Shown one piece after another: positions 1-7,355 of a stretch of 19,017 nucleotides of DNA. The notes below the pieces were generated by a model, which ran no database searches, had not been told where the DNA came from, and saw nothing but the letters and a program-made list of their open reading frames with translations. The stretch's first letter is position 1, and each line of letters starts with the position of its first letter. Source of the stretch: Iamia sp038233075 (GTDB taxonomy: Bacteria > Actinomycetota > Acidimicrobiia > Acidimicrobiales > Iamiaceae); NCBI GenBank assembly GCA_038233075.1, contig JBBSMQ010000048.1, forward strand, positions 1-19,017, written 5' to 3'. Made by a program: the position numbers and the translations under genes.

Positions 1-623
1 CCGCCGGCGGCGACGCGGTCGGTCCAGTACCGGGCGCCGGGGCTGTCCTCGGCCACGGTCCGGCCCAGGACGTCGCGGTACAGGGCCACGACGAACCCGG
101 CCGGGTACCCGCCGCCCTGGCCGTTGACGTAGTCCGGGTCGGAGAGCAGGTCGATGAGGATCGACTCCACGGTGGCCCGCCGGGCCCGGATGTCGGCGAT
201 GTCCCCGTCGAGCTCCCCGGCCGCGGGGTCGTGGTGGGCGGTGGCGTAGGCGGCGCGCATGTGGCCCGTCAGCGATTCGCGCGACAGGACCACCAGCCGG
301 GCGAACGTCCCCCGACTGGTGCCCTGATCGAGGCGGTCGCCCCAGAAGGCCAGGCCGCCCGCATCGACGTCGCGCCCGAGCACCGACCGGTAGGCCTCGC
401 GCACGTAGCGCTCCGAGGCGGGCCGGACCGGGATGCCCGGCGCCCCGAAGCCGGGGCTGACCGCAGCGCCGGTGACGACCGGTGCCGAGGGGCTGACGGC
501 GGGCGCGGGGGAGGCGGTGCCCACCGTCGTCAGGGCCACGAGCGTGGCCGTCGCCCGCGCCAGCCGTCGCCGGCGACGGCGGAGCGGGGCGACGAGACGG
601 GGACGGGGGCGGGGGCGGCGCAT
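1..623 (-). CDS. Secreted DUF4214-repeat protein (3' end beyond window)
   Basis: The reverse strand reads open from an ATG at 623 to the left edge, giving 207 residues. The N-terminus is very arginine-rich (RRRRRR near residues 15-20). A hydrophobic, Ala/Thr-rich stretch follows and ends in a plausible signal-peptidase site near ASPAPA (residues 37-42), so export is likely. Residues 73-114 (YVREAYRSVLGRDVDAGG, then FW) match the DUF4214 pattern YxxxLGRxxDxxGxxFW. A second copy starts at about residue 177 (FVVALYRDVLGR) and is cut by the window edge. DUF4214 units occur in bacterial surface and secreted proteins, and no enzymatic activity is established for them. GGAG lies 5-8 nt before the ATG, and a TAGGCT -10-like element lies at 661-666. 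The family call is firm; the role is unknown. Confidence 0.85.
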   Translation of the reverse strand, partial: MRRPRPRPRLVAPLRRRRRRLARATATLVALTTVGTASPAPAVSPSAPVVTGAAVSPGFGAPGIPVRPASERYVREAYRSVLGRDVDAGGLAFWGDRLDQGTSRGTFARLVVLSRESLTGHMRAAYATAHHDPAAGELDGDIADIRARRATVESILIDLLSDPDYVNGQGGGYPAGFVVALYRDVLGRTVAEDSPGARYWTDRVAAG

Positions 624-660
624 GGGTCTCCACGGGGCGGCATTGGTCGGGTGAGGCAGG

Positions 661-666
661 AGCCTA
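661..666 (-). promoter_or_regulatory. Possible -10 element of the DUF4214 gene
   Basis: TAGGCT on the minus strand fits TANNNT and would place a transcription start about 30 nt before the ATG at 623. I see no convincing -35 at 16-19 bp spacing, so this is weak. Confidence 0.3.
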
Positions 667-725
667 GACGAGCAGTGCCCACCACGTGTCAGGCGTCACC
701 TGAGAGGTCCGGCACCGGCCGACAG

Positions 726-731
726 TAGGGT
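726..731 (+). promoter_or_regulatory. -10 element of a likely leaderless promoter (adenosine kinase)
   Basis: TAGGGT ends exactly 7 nt before the GTG at 739. In actinobacteria a TANNNT element 6-7 nt upstream of a start codon marks leaderless transcription, where the mRNA begins at the start codon. There is no Shine-Dalgarno sequence before this GTG, which agrees. The same hexamer and spacing occur before the gene starting at 16850 on the other strand. Confidence 0.55.
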
Positions 732-738
732 CGACCCC

Positions 739-1734
739 GTGACCGAACCCACCACCTTCGACGTCGTCGGCATCGGCAACGCCCTCGTTGACGTCCTCAG
801 CCACGAGGACGAGGACTTCATCTCGACCCACGACCTCACCAAGGGGGCCATGACCCTCATCGAGGACGACCGGGTGGAGGAGCTCTACCCGGCCATGGGC
901 CACCGCACCGAGATGTCGGGGGGGTCGGCCGGCAACACCCTCGTCGGCCTGGCGTCCTTCGGCGGGCGGGCCGCCTACATCGGCCGCGTCCACGACGATG
1001 CGCTGGGCGCGGTGTTCGCCCACGACATGACCAGCCTCGGGGTCGACTTCTCGTCGGCCCGCGCCATGTCGGGCCCCGGCACCGGGCGCTGCCTCATCAT
1101 GGTCACCCCCGATGCCCAGCGGACGATGAACACCTACCTGGGGGCCTCGTCGCTCCTCGGTCCCGACCACATCGACCTCGACGTGGTCCGGGCCTCCTCG
1201 GTCACGTTCCTCGAGGGCTACCTCTACGACCGTGACGAGGCCAAGGCCGCCTACCGGGTGGCCGCCGAGGCCGCCCACGGCGCCGGGCGGGAGGTTGCGC
1301 TCACGCTGTCCGACGGGTTCTGCGTCGACCGTCATCGGGAGGACTTCGTCGCCCTCATCGACGGAGGCGTCGACATCCTCTTCGCCAACACCGACGAGAT
1401 CACCCGCCTGTACCAGGTCGACGATGTCGACGATGCCGTCGCCAAGGTGCGAGGCCGGTGCCAGATCGCCTGCATCACCCGCGGCGCCGAGGGGTCGGTC
1501 GTCGTCGCCGGCGACCAGACCCATGACATCGCGCCCCACTCGGTCGACGAGGTGGTCGACACCACCGGGGCCGGCGACCTGTACGCCGCCGGGTTCCTCT
1601 ACGGCTACACCCAGGGCATGGACCTGGACTCGTGCGGTCGCCTCGGCTCCATCGCCGCCGCCGCCGTGATCGGTCACACCGGGGCCCGGCCGGGCCTGTC
1701 GCTGGCCCAGCTGGTGCACCTCCTCGACGACTAG
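739..1734 (+). CDS. PfkB-family kinase, probably adenosine kinase
   Basis: 331 residues, the usual size for ribokinase/PfkB kinases. The N-terminus has the adenosine-kinase-like GIGNALVDVL, followed by the di-glycine substrate motif MSGGSAGNT. The C-terminal signature DTTGAGD (residues 274-280) carries the catalytic base D280 and the anion hole. The overall pattern (TPDAQRTMNTYLGAS, then LEGYLYD) is that of the bacterial adenosine kinase branch of COG0524, which phosphorylates adenosine to AMP with ATP in the cytosol. Other nucleoside or sugar substrates cannot be excluded. The start is a GTG with no Shine-Dalgarno but with TAGGGT 7 nt upstream, consistent with a leaderless message. It is followed after 3 nt by the phospho-sugar mutase gene, so the two are almost certainly co-transcribed. 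Adenosine deaminase and upp nearby support a nucleoside-salvage role. Confidence 0.85.
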   Translation: MTEPTTFDVVGIGNALVDVLSHEDEDFISTHDLTKGAMTLIEDDRVEELYPAMGHRTEMSGGSAGNTLVGLASFGGRAAYIGRVHDDALGAVFAHDMTSLGVDFSSARAMSGPGTGRCLIMVTPDAQRTMNTYLGASSLLGPDHIDLDVVRASSVTFLEGYLYDRDEAKAAYRVAAEAAHGAGREVALTLSDGFCVDRHREDFVALIDGGVDILFANTDEITRLYQVDDVDDAVAKVRGRCQIACITRGAEGSVVVAGDQTHDIAPHSVDEVVDTTGAGDLYAAGFLYGYTQGMDLDSCGRLGSIAAAAVIGHTGARPGLSLAQLVHLLDD

Positions 1735-1737
1735 GCC

Positions 1738-3489
1738 GTGGTCCTGGCCCCACCCGAGCCGCTCGGCGACCTGCTCGCCCGGGTCGGGGAGTGGGCCGAC
1801 GACGATCCGTCGCCCGAGCTGGCCACTCGGCTGCGCCAGCTCGGGGGCGCGGCCGACGGCGGCGACGTCGAGGCCGAGGCCGAGCTGCGCGACCTGTTCC
1901 GGGGGACACTGGCCTTCGGGACCGCGGGGCTACGGGGCGCCGTCGGGCCCGGCCCTCACCGGATGAACGCCGCCGTCGTGCGCCGGGCTGCGGCCGGGGT
2001 GGCGGCCTGGGTGCGATCCCGCGACGTGGCACCGTGCGTCGTCGTCGGTCGCGACGCTCGGCACGGCTCGGCCGGTTTCGTGGAGGACACCATCGCCGTC
2101 CTCGCCGGTGCCGACCTCCACGTCCACGTCCTGCCCGCTCCCGTCCCCACGCCGGTCCTGGCCTACGCCGCCCGCCACCTCGACGTCGGGGCCGGGATCA
2201 TGGTCACCGCCAGCCACAACCCCGGCGCGGACAACGGGTACAAGGTCTACGACCACGAGGGTCGCCAGGTCGACGAGGCCCAGGCGACCGCCATCGCCCG
2301 CGCCATGGATGGTGCCGGCCGGGTGACCGACCTGGTCCTCGCCGGGGACGGCGACCCCCGTTGCCGCGCCCTCGGATCCGAGATCATCGACGAGTACGTG
2401 GCGGCCACGGGCCGGACGGTGCTGGGCCCGACCCGCCCCCGCGCCCCGGTCGAGGCGGCCTACACCGCGCTCCACGGGGTCGGGTCCGCCGTGGTGCGGC
2501 GGGCCGCCCGGGCGTCGGGTTTCCTCACCCTGCACGAGGTGGCCGCCCAGGCCGAGCCCGATCCCGACTTCCCCACCGTCGCGTTCCCGAACCCCGAGGA
2601 GCCCGGCGCCCTCGACCTGCTGCTGGCCCACGCCGCCGACGTCGGCGCCGACGTCGCCCTGGCCAACGACCCTGATGCCGACCGTCTGGCGGTGGCGGCG
2701 TGGGACCCCGCCCGCGGTGATCGCGGGGACCCCACGGCGTGGCGTCGGCTGAGCGGCGACCAGCTGGGGTGGCTCCTGGCCGACCACCTGGTGCGTCGGG
2801 GTGGCCTGCCCCCGGGCGGGCTGATGGCCACCACCATCGTGTCCTCCACGCTGCTGCGGGCCCTGGCGCGCGACGCCGGGCTGGGCTACGCCGAGACCCT
2901 CACCGGGTTCAAGTGGATCTCGCGGGCGCCGGGTCCGGACCGGCCACTGGTCTTCGGCTACGAGGAGGCGCAGGGCTACTGCGTCGGCGACCTGGTGCGC
3001 GACAAGGACGGCATCGGCGCCCTGCTCCTTGCGGCCGAGGTGGTCAGCGACCTCCTGGCCCAGGGTCGCACCGTGTTCGACGCCCTCGATGACCTGGCCC
3101 GCCGTCACGGCGTCCACGCCACCGGCCAGTGGTCGGCCCGCCTCGAAGGGAGCGAGGGCGCGGCCCGCATCGCCGCCGCCATGGACCGCCTCCGCACCCG
3201 TCCGCCGACACGGGTCGGGGGTCGTCCGGTGGTCTCCCTCACCGATCTGGCCTCGGGGTCACCGGACCGTGACCTGCCGCCCGCCGACGTAGTGAGCCTC
3301 GCCCTCGACGGGGCCCGGGTGGTGGTGCGCCCCAGCGGCACCGAGCCCAAGCTCAAGTGCTACATCGAGGTGGTGGAGCCGGTGCCCGAGGGTGCCGACA
3401 TCGCCGCCGTCCGCGCCGCCCGGGCCCACGCCGAGGCCGGTCTGGCCGCCCTGCTCACCGCCATCCCCGCCACCCTCGGCCTCGCCTGA
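1738..3489 (+). CDS. Phospho-sugar mutase (PGM2/PmmB-like), possible phosphopentomutase
   Basis: 583 residues, the length of the PGM2/PgcA/PmmB branch of alpha-D-phosphohexomutases. All four signature regions are visible: the phosphoserine loop TASHNP with Ser159; the metal-binding loop DPDADR (311-316); the substrate loop GFKWI (390 onward) with GYEEAQGY after it; and the phosphate-binding RPSGTEPK (531 onward). The early FGTAGLRG motif is typical of this branch. The enzyme moves phosphate between C1 and C6 (or C5) of a sugar phosphate. It starts with GTG 3 nt after the adenosine kinase stop, so it is operonic. Lying beside adenosine kinase, upp and add, a ribose-1-P/ribose-5-P mutase role is attractive, as reported for human PGM2; glucose or mannose phosphate is the alternative. 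The family is certain, the substrate is inferred. Confidence 0.9.
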   Translation: MVLAPPEPLGDLLARVGEWADDDPSPELATRLRQLGGAADGGDVEAEAELRDLFRGTLAFGTAGLRGAVGPGPHRMNAAVVRRAAAGVAAWVRSRDVAPCVVVGRDARHGSAGFVEDTIAVLAGADLHVHVLPAPVPTPVLAYAARHLDVGAGIMVTASHNPGADNGYKVYDHEGRQVDEAQATAIARAMDGAGRVTDLVLAGDGDPRCRALGSEIIDEYVAATGRTVLGPTRPRAPVEAAYTALHGVGSAVVRRAARASGFLTLHEVAAQAEPDPDFPTVAFPNPEEPGALDLLLAHAADVGADVALANDPDADRLAVAAWDPARGDRGDPTAWRRLSGDQLGWLLADHLVRRGGLPPGGLMATTIVSSTLLRALARDAGLGYAETLTGFKWISRAPGPDRPLVFGYEEAQGYCVGDLVRDKDGIGALLLAAEVVSDLLAQGRTVFDALDDLARRHGVHATGQWSARLEGSEGAARIAAAMDRLRTRPPTRVGGRPVVSLTDLASGSPDRDLPPADVVSLALDGARVVVRPSGTEPKLKCYIEVVEPVPEGADIAAVRAARAHAEAGLAALLTAIPATLGLA

Positions 3490-3500
3490 CCCTCCCTCCC

Positions 3501-3555
3501 CCGCAACTTTGGACGGAAGGGCGCCACATGTGGCCAGGTCCGTCCAAGGTTGCGG
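3501..3555. repeat. Hairpin repeat, copy 1
   Basis: A 17-bp inverted repeat (3501-3517 against 3539-3555) pairs throughout, with a single T-G wobble at 3508/3548. Its core arms are TTGGACGGA and TCCGTCCAA. The 21-nt interior contains a second perfect palindrome, GCCACATGTGGC (3523-3534). It sits 11 nt after the mutase stop, between convergent genes. It could be a bidirectional terminator, although no T-tract follows, or a copy of a dispersed palindromic repeat. Copy 2 begins 62 bp downstream. Confidence 0.8.
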
Positions 3556-3568
3556 CTGTCCCCCGGAG

Positions 3569-3614
3569 CTTCGGACGGAAGGGCGCCACATGCGGCCAGG
3601 TCCGTCCAAGGTTG
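3569..3614. repeat. Hairpin repeat, copy 2
   Basis: This 46-bp segment matches 3507-3552 with only two differences, both T to C on the plus strand (3572 and 3593). Arms TCGGACGGA and TCCGTCCAA flank a near-palindrome GCCACATGCGGC. Both changes turn a base pair into C-A on the plus-strand transcript but into G-U on the minus-strand transcript. A minus-strand RNA, coming from the antiporter gene that ends at 3635, would therefore keep the fold. The outer stem extension of copy 1 is not conserved here. Confidence 0.75.
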
Positions 3615-3634
3615 GGCTTGCGCCGGTCATCCGG

Positions 3635-5119
3635 TCAGTCGGGGCACGGTCTGTCGGCCGCGTCGGGTGCGGCCCAGGCCTCCAGGTCGGCCTCGGGGTC
3701 TCCGACCGACGGCGGCACGACCACCAGGACCAGGTCGTCGGCCCGTAGCCGGGAGTCGCCGTCAGGCACGGCCACGGCGGCCCCGCGCACCAGGGACACG
3801 ATCCGCATGGGGCTGGGCGGAGGCACATCTCGGAGGCGCTGTCCGCACAGGCGCGACTCCTCGCTCAGGCGCAGCTCTACCACGTCGCCGGCGGCGGTCT
3901 CGATGGGCACCGAGTCCAGGACGGTGGCCCCCCGGGGCGCCCCGACCAGACCCAGGCGGCGGGCCAGGACGCCCACGGTCGTGCCCTGGAGCGCAACCGA
4001 CACCAGCACCACGAAGAACACCACGTTGAGCACGAAGCGCCCGCCCGGGACGCCCTCGGTGATGGGGTAGGTGGCGAGCACGATGGGCACGGCCCCGCGC
4101 AGGCCGGCCCAGGAGACGACGGCCAGCTCCTCCCGTGGCGTGCGGAAGGGCAGCAGGCACAGCGCCACGGCCAGCGGACGGGCGACCAGGACGAGCGCAG
4201 CGGCCACGATCAGGCCCCGCCCCGCCACGGGGCCCAGCTCGGACGGGAAGATCAGCAGGCCGAGGATGAGGAAGAGACCCACCTCGGCCACGGTGGCCAG
4301 GCTGCGGTGGAAGGCGATGAGGCTGAGGCGCTGGCGGCGGGTGCGGTCACCCAGGACGACGCCGGCCAGGTAGGCGGCCAGCAGTCCCGAGGCTCCCAGG
4401 CCCGCAGCCCCGCCGTAGGCCAGCCCCGCGACGGCCAGGCTCAGGACTTCGGGCGAGATGCTCCGGCGACCGTGCTGGTGGCGGATCACCGCCGCCGCGA
4501 TGCCCCCGATGCAGACGCCGATCACGGCGCCGCCGACCAGCTGCACCACGCCGAAGGAGATCCAATCGAGGGTCGACGGGTCCTGGCGCCAGGCCTCCAG
4601 CACGCCGACGGTGAGCAGCGCCGCGACCGGGTCGTTGAGCCCGGACTCGGCGCGCAGGATGCGCGCCGGACGGGCGGGGACGGGAGCGCCCCGCAACGAC
4701 GCGAACACCGCGGCTGCATCGGTCGACGCCACGACCGACCCCACCAACAGCGAGGTCCTCGTCTCGACCCCGAAGGCCAGGTGGACCACGGCGGCCACCA
4801 CCCCGGCGGTGACGACCACGCCCACGGTGGCCAGGACCAGGGCCGGTCCCAGTGCGGCCCGAAGCTCTTCTCGACGGGTGCTCAGGCCCCCTTCGAACAG
4901 GATCAGGGCCAAGGCCGCCACGGCGACGGACTGGGCCAGCTGGGTGTCGTCGAAGCGGATCCACGCCAGCCCGTCGTCGCCGACGAGCATGCCGATGCCG
5001 AGCAGGAGCAGGCCGCCTGGAACCTGCAGCCGCCCTGCCAGTCCGGAGGCGGCCAGACCTGCGACCAGCAGGGCTCCAGCGGCCAGCAGGACGACGTCGA
5101 CGGCGAGACCGGCGTCCAT
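3635..5119 (-). CDS. CPA1-type cation/proton antiporter with TrkA-C-like tail
   Basis: 494 residues from the ATG at 5119; reading further upstream only adds an Arg/Ser/Pro-rich stretch with no membrane character. About twelve hydrophobic segments span residues 5-395. The Na+/H+ exchanger motifs are clear: ILFEGGLSTRREELR; VASTDAAAVFASLRG; RAESGLNDPVAALL with the conserved Asn-Asp pair; and SWAGLRGAVPIVLA. The last roughly 85 residues (VVELRLSEESRLCGQRLRD onward) form a soluble TrkA-C/RCK-C-like domain, the architecture of K+/H+ antiporters such as NhaP2/CvrA. The protein should sit in the cytoplasmic membrane and exchange K+ or Na+ for protons. Downstream it converges on the mutase gene across the paired hairpins. 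There is no strong Shine-Dalgarno (GAGACTGAG before the ATG). Confidence 0.87.
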   Translation of the reverse strand: MDAGLAVDVVLLAAGALLVAGLAASGLAGRLQVPGGLLLLGIGMLVGDDGLAWIRFDDTQLAQSVAVAALALILFEGGLSTRREELRAALGPALVLATVGVVVTAGVVAAVVHLAFGVETRTSLLVGSVVASTDAAAVFASLRGAPVPARPARILRAESGLNDPVAALLTVGVLEAWRQDPSTLDWISFGVVQLVGGAVIGVCIGGIAAAVIRHQHGRRSISPEVLSLAVAGLAYGGAAGLGASGLLAAYLAGVVLGDRTRRQRLSLIAFHRSLATVAEVGLFLILGLLIFPSELGPVAGRGLIVAAALVLVARPLAVALCLLPFRTPREELAVVSWAGLRGAVPIVLATYPITEGVPGGRFVLNVVFFVVLVSVALQGTTVGVLARRLGLVGAPRGATVLDSVPIETAAGDVVELRLSEESRLCGQRLRDVPPPSPMRIVSLVRGAAVAVPDGDSRLRADDLVLVVVPPSVGDPEADLEAWAAPDAADRPCPD

Positions 5120-5290
5120 CAGCTCAGTCTCGCGTGCCCTCTTGCCAGGCGGAGCCGAGGGACGCCGGTGCTGGTCGCGGGATCGGGCCCGTGGCGTCGG
5201 AGGCGCCGAGTGCGAGGAGCACGGCGAGGTCTGCGACGGGCCCGGCAGGAGGCGGGCCGACGCCACTGGGCCCCCTGGGGCCCGACGCCG

Positions 5291-5913
5291 TCACGCGGTG
5301 CCGAAGAGGCGGTCGCCGGCGTCGCCCAGGCCGGGGACGATGAAGGCCCGCTCATCGAGGTGGTCGTCGATGGCGGCAACCACCAGCTGGTCGACCAGGC
5401 CCGAGGCCGAGATGCGGGTCACCCCTTCGGGCGCGGCCAGCACGCAGACGGCCGTGAGCCGACCCGGGTTGCGCCCCTGGAGCAGCTCGCAGGCGAAGGC
5501 CAGCGACCCGCCGGTGGCGAGCATCGGGTCCAGCACCAGCACCGGTCGCCCCCCGAGGTCGGGGGGCACCGAGTCCATGTAGGGCACCGGCTCGTGGCTG
5601 TCCTCGTCGCGGGCCACACCGATGAACCCGGTGGGGGCGTCGGGGAGCAGGCGCAACACGCCCGGCAGCAGGCCAGACCAGCCCGCAGCACCGGCACCGT
5701 GAGCGGCAGGGGCTCCACTCGGCCCCCGGTCGCCCCCACCAGCGGCGTGGTCACCTCGACATCGACCACCGGCAGCGACCGGGTGGCCTCCACCACCAGG
5801 ATGCCGGCCAGGTCGTCCATGGCCTGGCGGAACGCGGCGCGGTCGGTCGTCTCTTCCCGGAGGCGGGTCAGCGCCTGGGCGGCCAGCGGGTGGTCGACGA
5901 CGGTCGTGTGCAC
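5291..5913 (-). pseudogene. upp: Uracil phosphoribosyltransferase, frameshifted by one missing base
   Basis: The gene starts at a GTG at 5913 (HTTVVDHPLAAQALTRL) and reads correctly through VPVLRAGL, 80 codons, to 5674. The frame then breaks. The neighbouring frame carries the rest of the family in order: GLLPGVLRLLPDAP, GFIGVARDE, the PRPP-binding VLVLDPMLATGGS, VLAAPEGV, and the uracil-binding tail IVPGLGDAGDRLFG. The stop is at 5291. Adding one G next to the GG at 5673-5674 (minus strand) restores GLGLLPGV and a 207-residue protein, a usual length for Upp, so exactly one base is missing. Intact Upp converts uracil and PRPP to UMP. As written, the product would lose its PRPP and uracil sites. 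Either the gene is recently inactivated or this is a base-calling error in a short G run. Confidence 0.9.
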
Positions 5914-6080
5914 CGGTCCAGTGTGACCGCAGGGTCATCGGGCCGCTCGCCCCTGTCGGTCCTCCGGCCCCTGTGGCAGACGGTGCGATCGGGCACTGAT
6001 GCGGTCCCACGCCAAGCGGGAAGAGTCGGGAGACCGATGGTGTGCGATCCTTCCTGCGCCCCCGATCCAGGAGTCCGCGC

Positions 6081-7331
6081 GTGCGCCATCACCGTCCGTT
6101 CCGTATCCTTGCTGCCGCCCTTCTGGCCATCGTCCTTGTGTCCTGCGGCGGTGACGACGGGGCCGACGATGGCGGTCGCGGGCGGGACACGACCACCACC
6201 GAGGCCGCCTCCAGCAGCGACGGGACCCGCGCCGACGACACCAGCGCCGACGGTGGGCCCGAGCAGGCCCCGGCCGGCCCCTACGACGGCTACACCAGCG
6301 ATGTCTACGGGGACGAGGCGGCGTGGATCTGTCGGCCTGACCTCGACGACGACGCCTGCCGGGACCTCGACGTCACCCGCATCGAGCCCGGTGGTGAGCG
6401 CACGGTGGAGGAGCGGAGCCCCGCCGCGGACCCGCCCGTCGACTGCTTCTACGTCTACCCCACGGTCTCGGCCGACAAGGGCACCAACAGCGACCTGGAG
6501 GTGGCGCCCGGCGACGCCGAGGAGCTGACCGTCGTGGCCCAGGCCGCCCAGTACGCGCAGTCCTGCCGCGTGTTCGCGCCGATCTACCGCCAGGTCACCC
6601 TGGAGGCGCTGGCAACGGGCAGCTTCGGCGACGGAGCGGACGTGGCCTACGCCGACGTGGTCGATGCCTGGAAGACCTACGTGTCGCAGTACAGCGAGGG
6701 CAGGGGCGTCATCGTGATCGGCCACTCGCAGGGCGCCGGCATCCTCCGCCGCCTCGTCGCCGAGGAGATCGACGGCGTGGAGGGGGTGGCGGACCGCCTC
6801 GTGTCCGCCCACCTGTTCGGCACCTCGGTGCAGGTGCCCGAGGGTGAGGACGTCGGCGGCACCTACTCGGACATCCCGGCCTGCACCGCTGCTGACGAGG
6901 TGGGCTGCGTGGTGACGTGGTCCAGCTACCCCGCCGCCTCGCCGCCCGTCGACGGCGCCCTGTTCGCCAAGGCGGAGGGAGACGGGCAGCGGGCGCTCTG
7001 CGTCGACGCCGTCGGTCTCTTGGGCCGGGAGCACGGCTCGGCGGTGGCGCCGGTCTCGGCGCCACTGGTCGGCGGCATCGAGGGCGTGGGCGATGTGACG
7101 ACCCGGTTCGTGGCCCTGCCCGACGCCGTCGACGTCTCCTGCGCCACCGAGGGCGCTTACGACTACCTCGCCGTGGCCCTGAACGATGACGCCGACCCCC
7201 GCCCCGTCGCCAGCCTGGTCGAGGAGAAGCTGGGTCCGACGTGGGGCCTGCACCTGGTGGACATGACCGTCACCCAGGATGATCTCGTGGAGCTGGCCGC
7301 GCAGCAGGGCGCGGCCTACCCCGAGGGCTGA
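6081..7331 (+). CDS. DUF3089 lipoprotein, alpha/beta-hydrolase fold
   Basis: From the GTG at 6081 the protein has 416 residues and begins with an ideal lipoprotein signal (RHHRPFRI, a hydrophobic core, lipobox LVSC). AGGAG lies 7 nt before this GTG, which decides the start; an in-frame GTG at 6042 would add 13 residues. A Thr/Ser/Asp/Gly-rich linker follows the lipidated Cys. The body shows the DUF3089 pattern: AWICRPDLDDDACRDL, then DCFYVYPTVS, CRVFAPIYRQVTL, AYADVVDAWKTY, and the nucleophile elbow GHSQG. The family is annotated as hydrolase-like, with the Ser of GHSQG as presumed nucleophile; its substrate is not known. The protein is expected on the outer face of the membrane. It is a single gene between oppositely oriented neighbours. 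Confidence 0.85.
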   Translation: MRHHRPFRILAAALLAIVLVSCGGDDGADDGGRGRDTTTTEAASSSDGTRADDTSADGGPEQAPAGPYDGYTSDVYGDEAAWICRPDLDDDACRDLDVTRIEPGGERTVEERSPAADPPVDCFYVYPTVSADKGTNSDLEVAPGDAEELTVVAQAAQYAQSCRVFAPIYRQVTLEALATGSFGDGADVAYADVVDAWKTYVSQYSEGRGVIVIGHSQGAGILRRLVAEEIDGVEGVADRLVSAHLFGTSVQVPEGEDVGGTYSDIPACTAADEVGCVVTWSSYPAASPPVDGALFAKAEGDGQRALCVDAVGLLGREHGSAVAPVSAPLVGGIEGVGDVTTRFVALPDAVDVSCATEGAYDYLAVALNDDADPRPVASLVEEKLGPTWGLHLVDMTVTQDDLVELAAQQGAAYPEG

Positions 7332-7355
7332 CGATGCGGTGCGGCGAAGCGGATC

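Noticed and set aside
664..1719. Minus-strand open frame opposite the adenosine kinase
   Set aside because: Gly/Val/Asp-rich antisense shadow of a gene with clear PfkB motifs; no start signals.
3501..3614. CRISPR-like array
   Set aside because: Only two units, each internally palindromic, with a 16-bp gap instead of spacers and no cas genes nearby.
5291..5913. Programmed frameshifting as the explanation for the two-frame upp
   Set aside because: No slippery heptamer or downstream structure is evident and the family is not known to use recoding; a one-base deletion explains it fully.
4307..5926. Long plus-strand open frame across the antiporter and upp
   Set aside because: Gln/Gly/His-rich composition, spans two real minus-strand genes, no recognisable motif.
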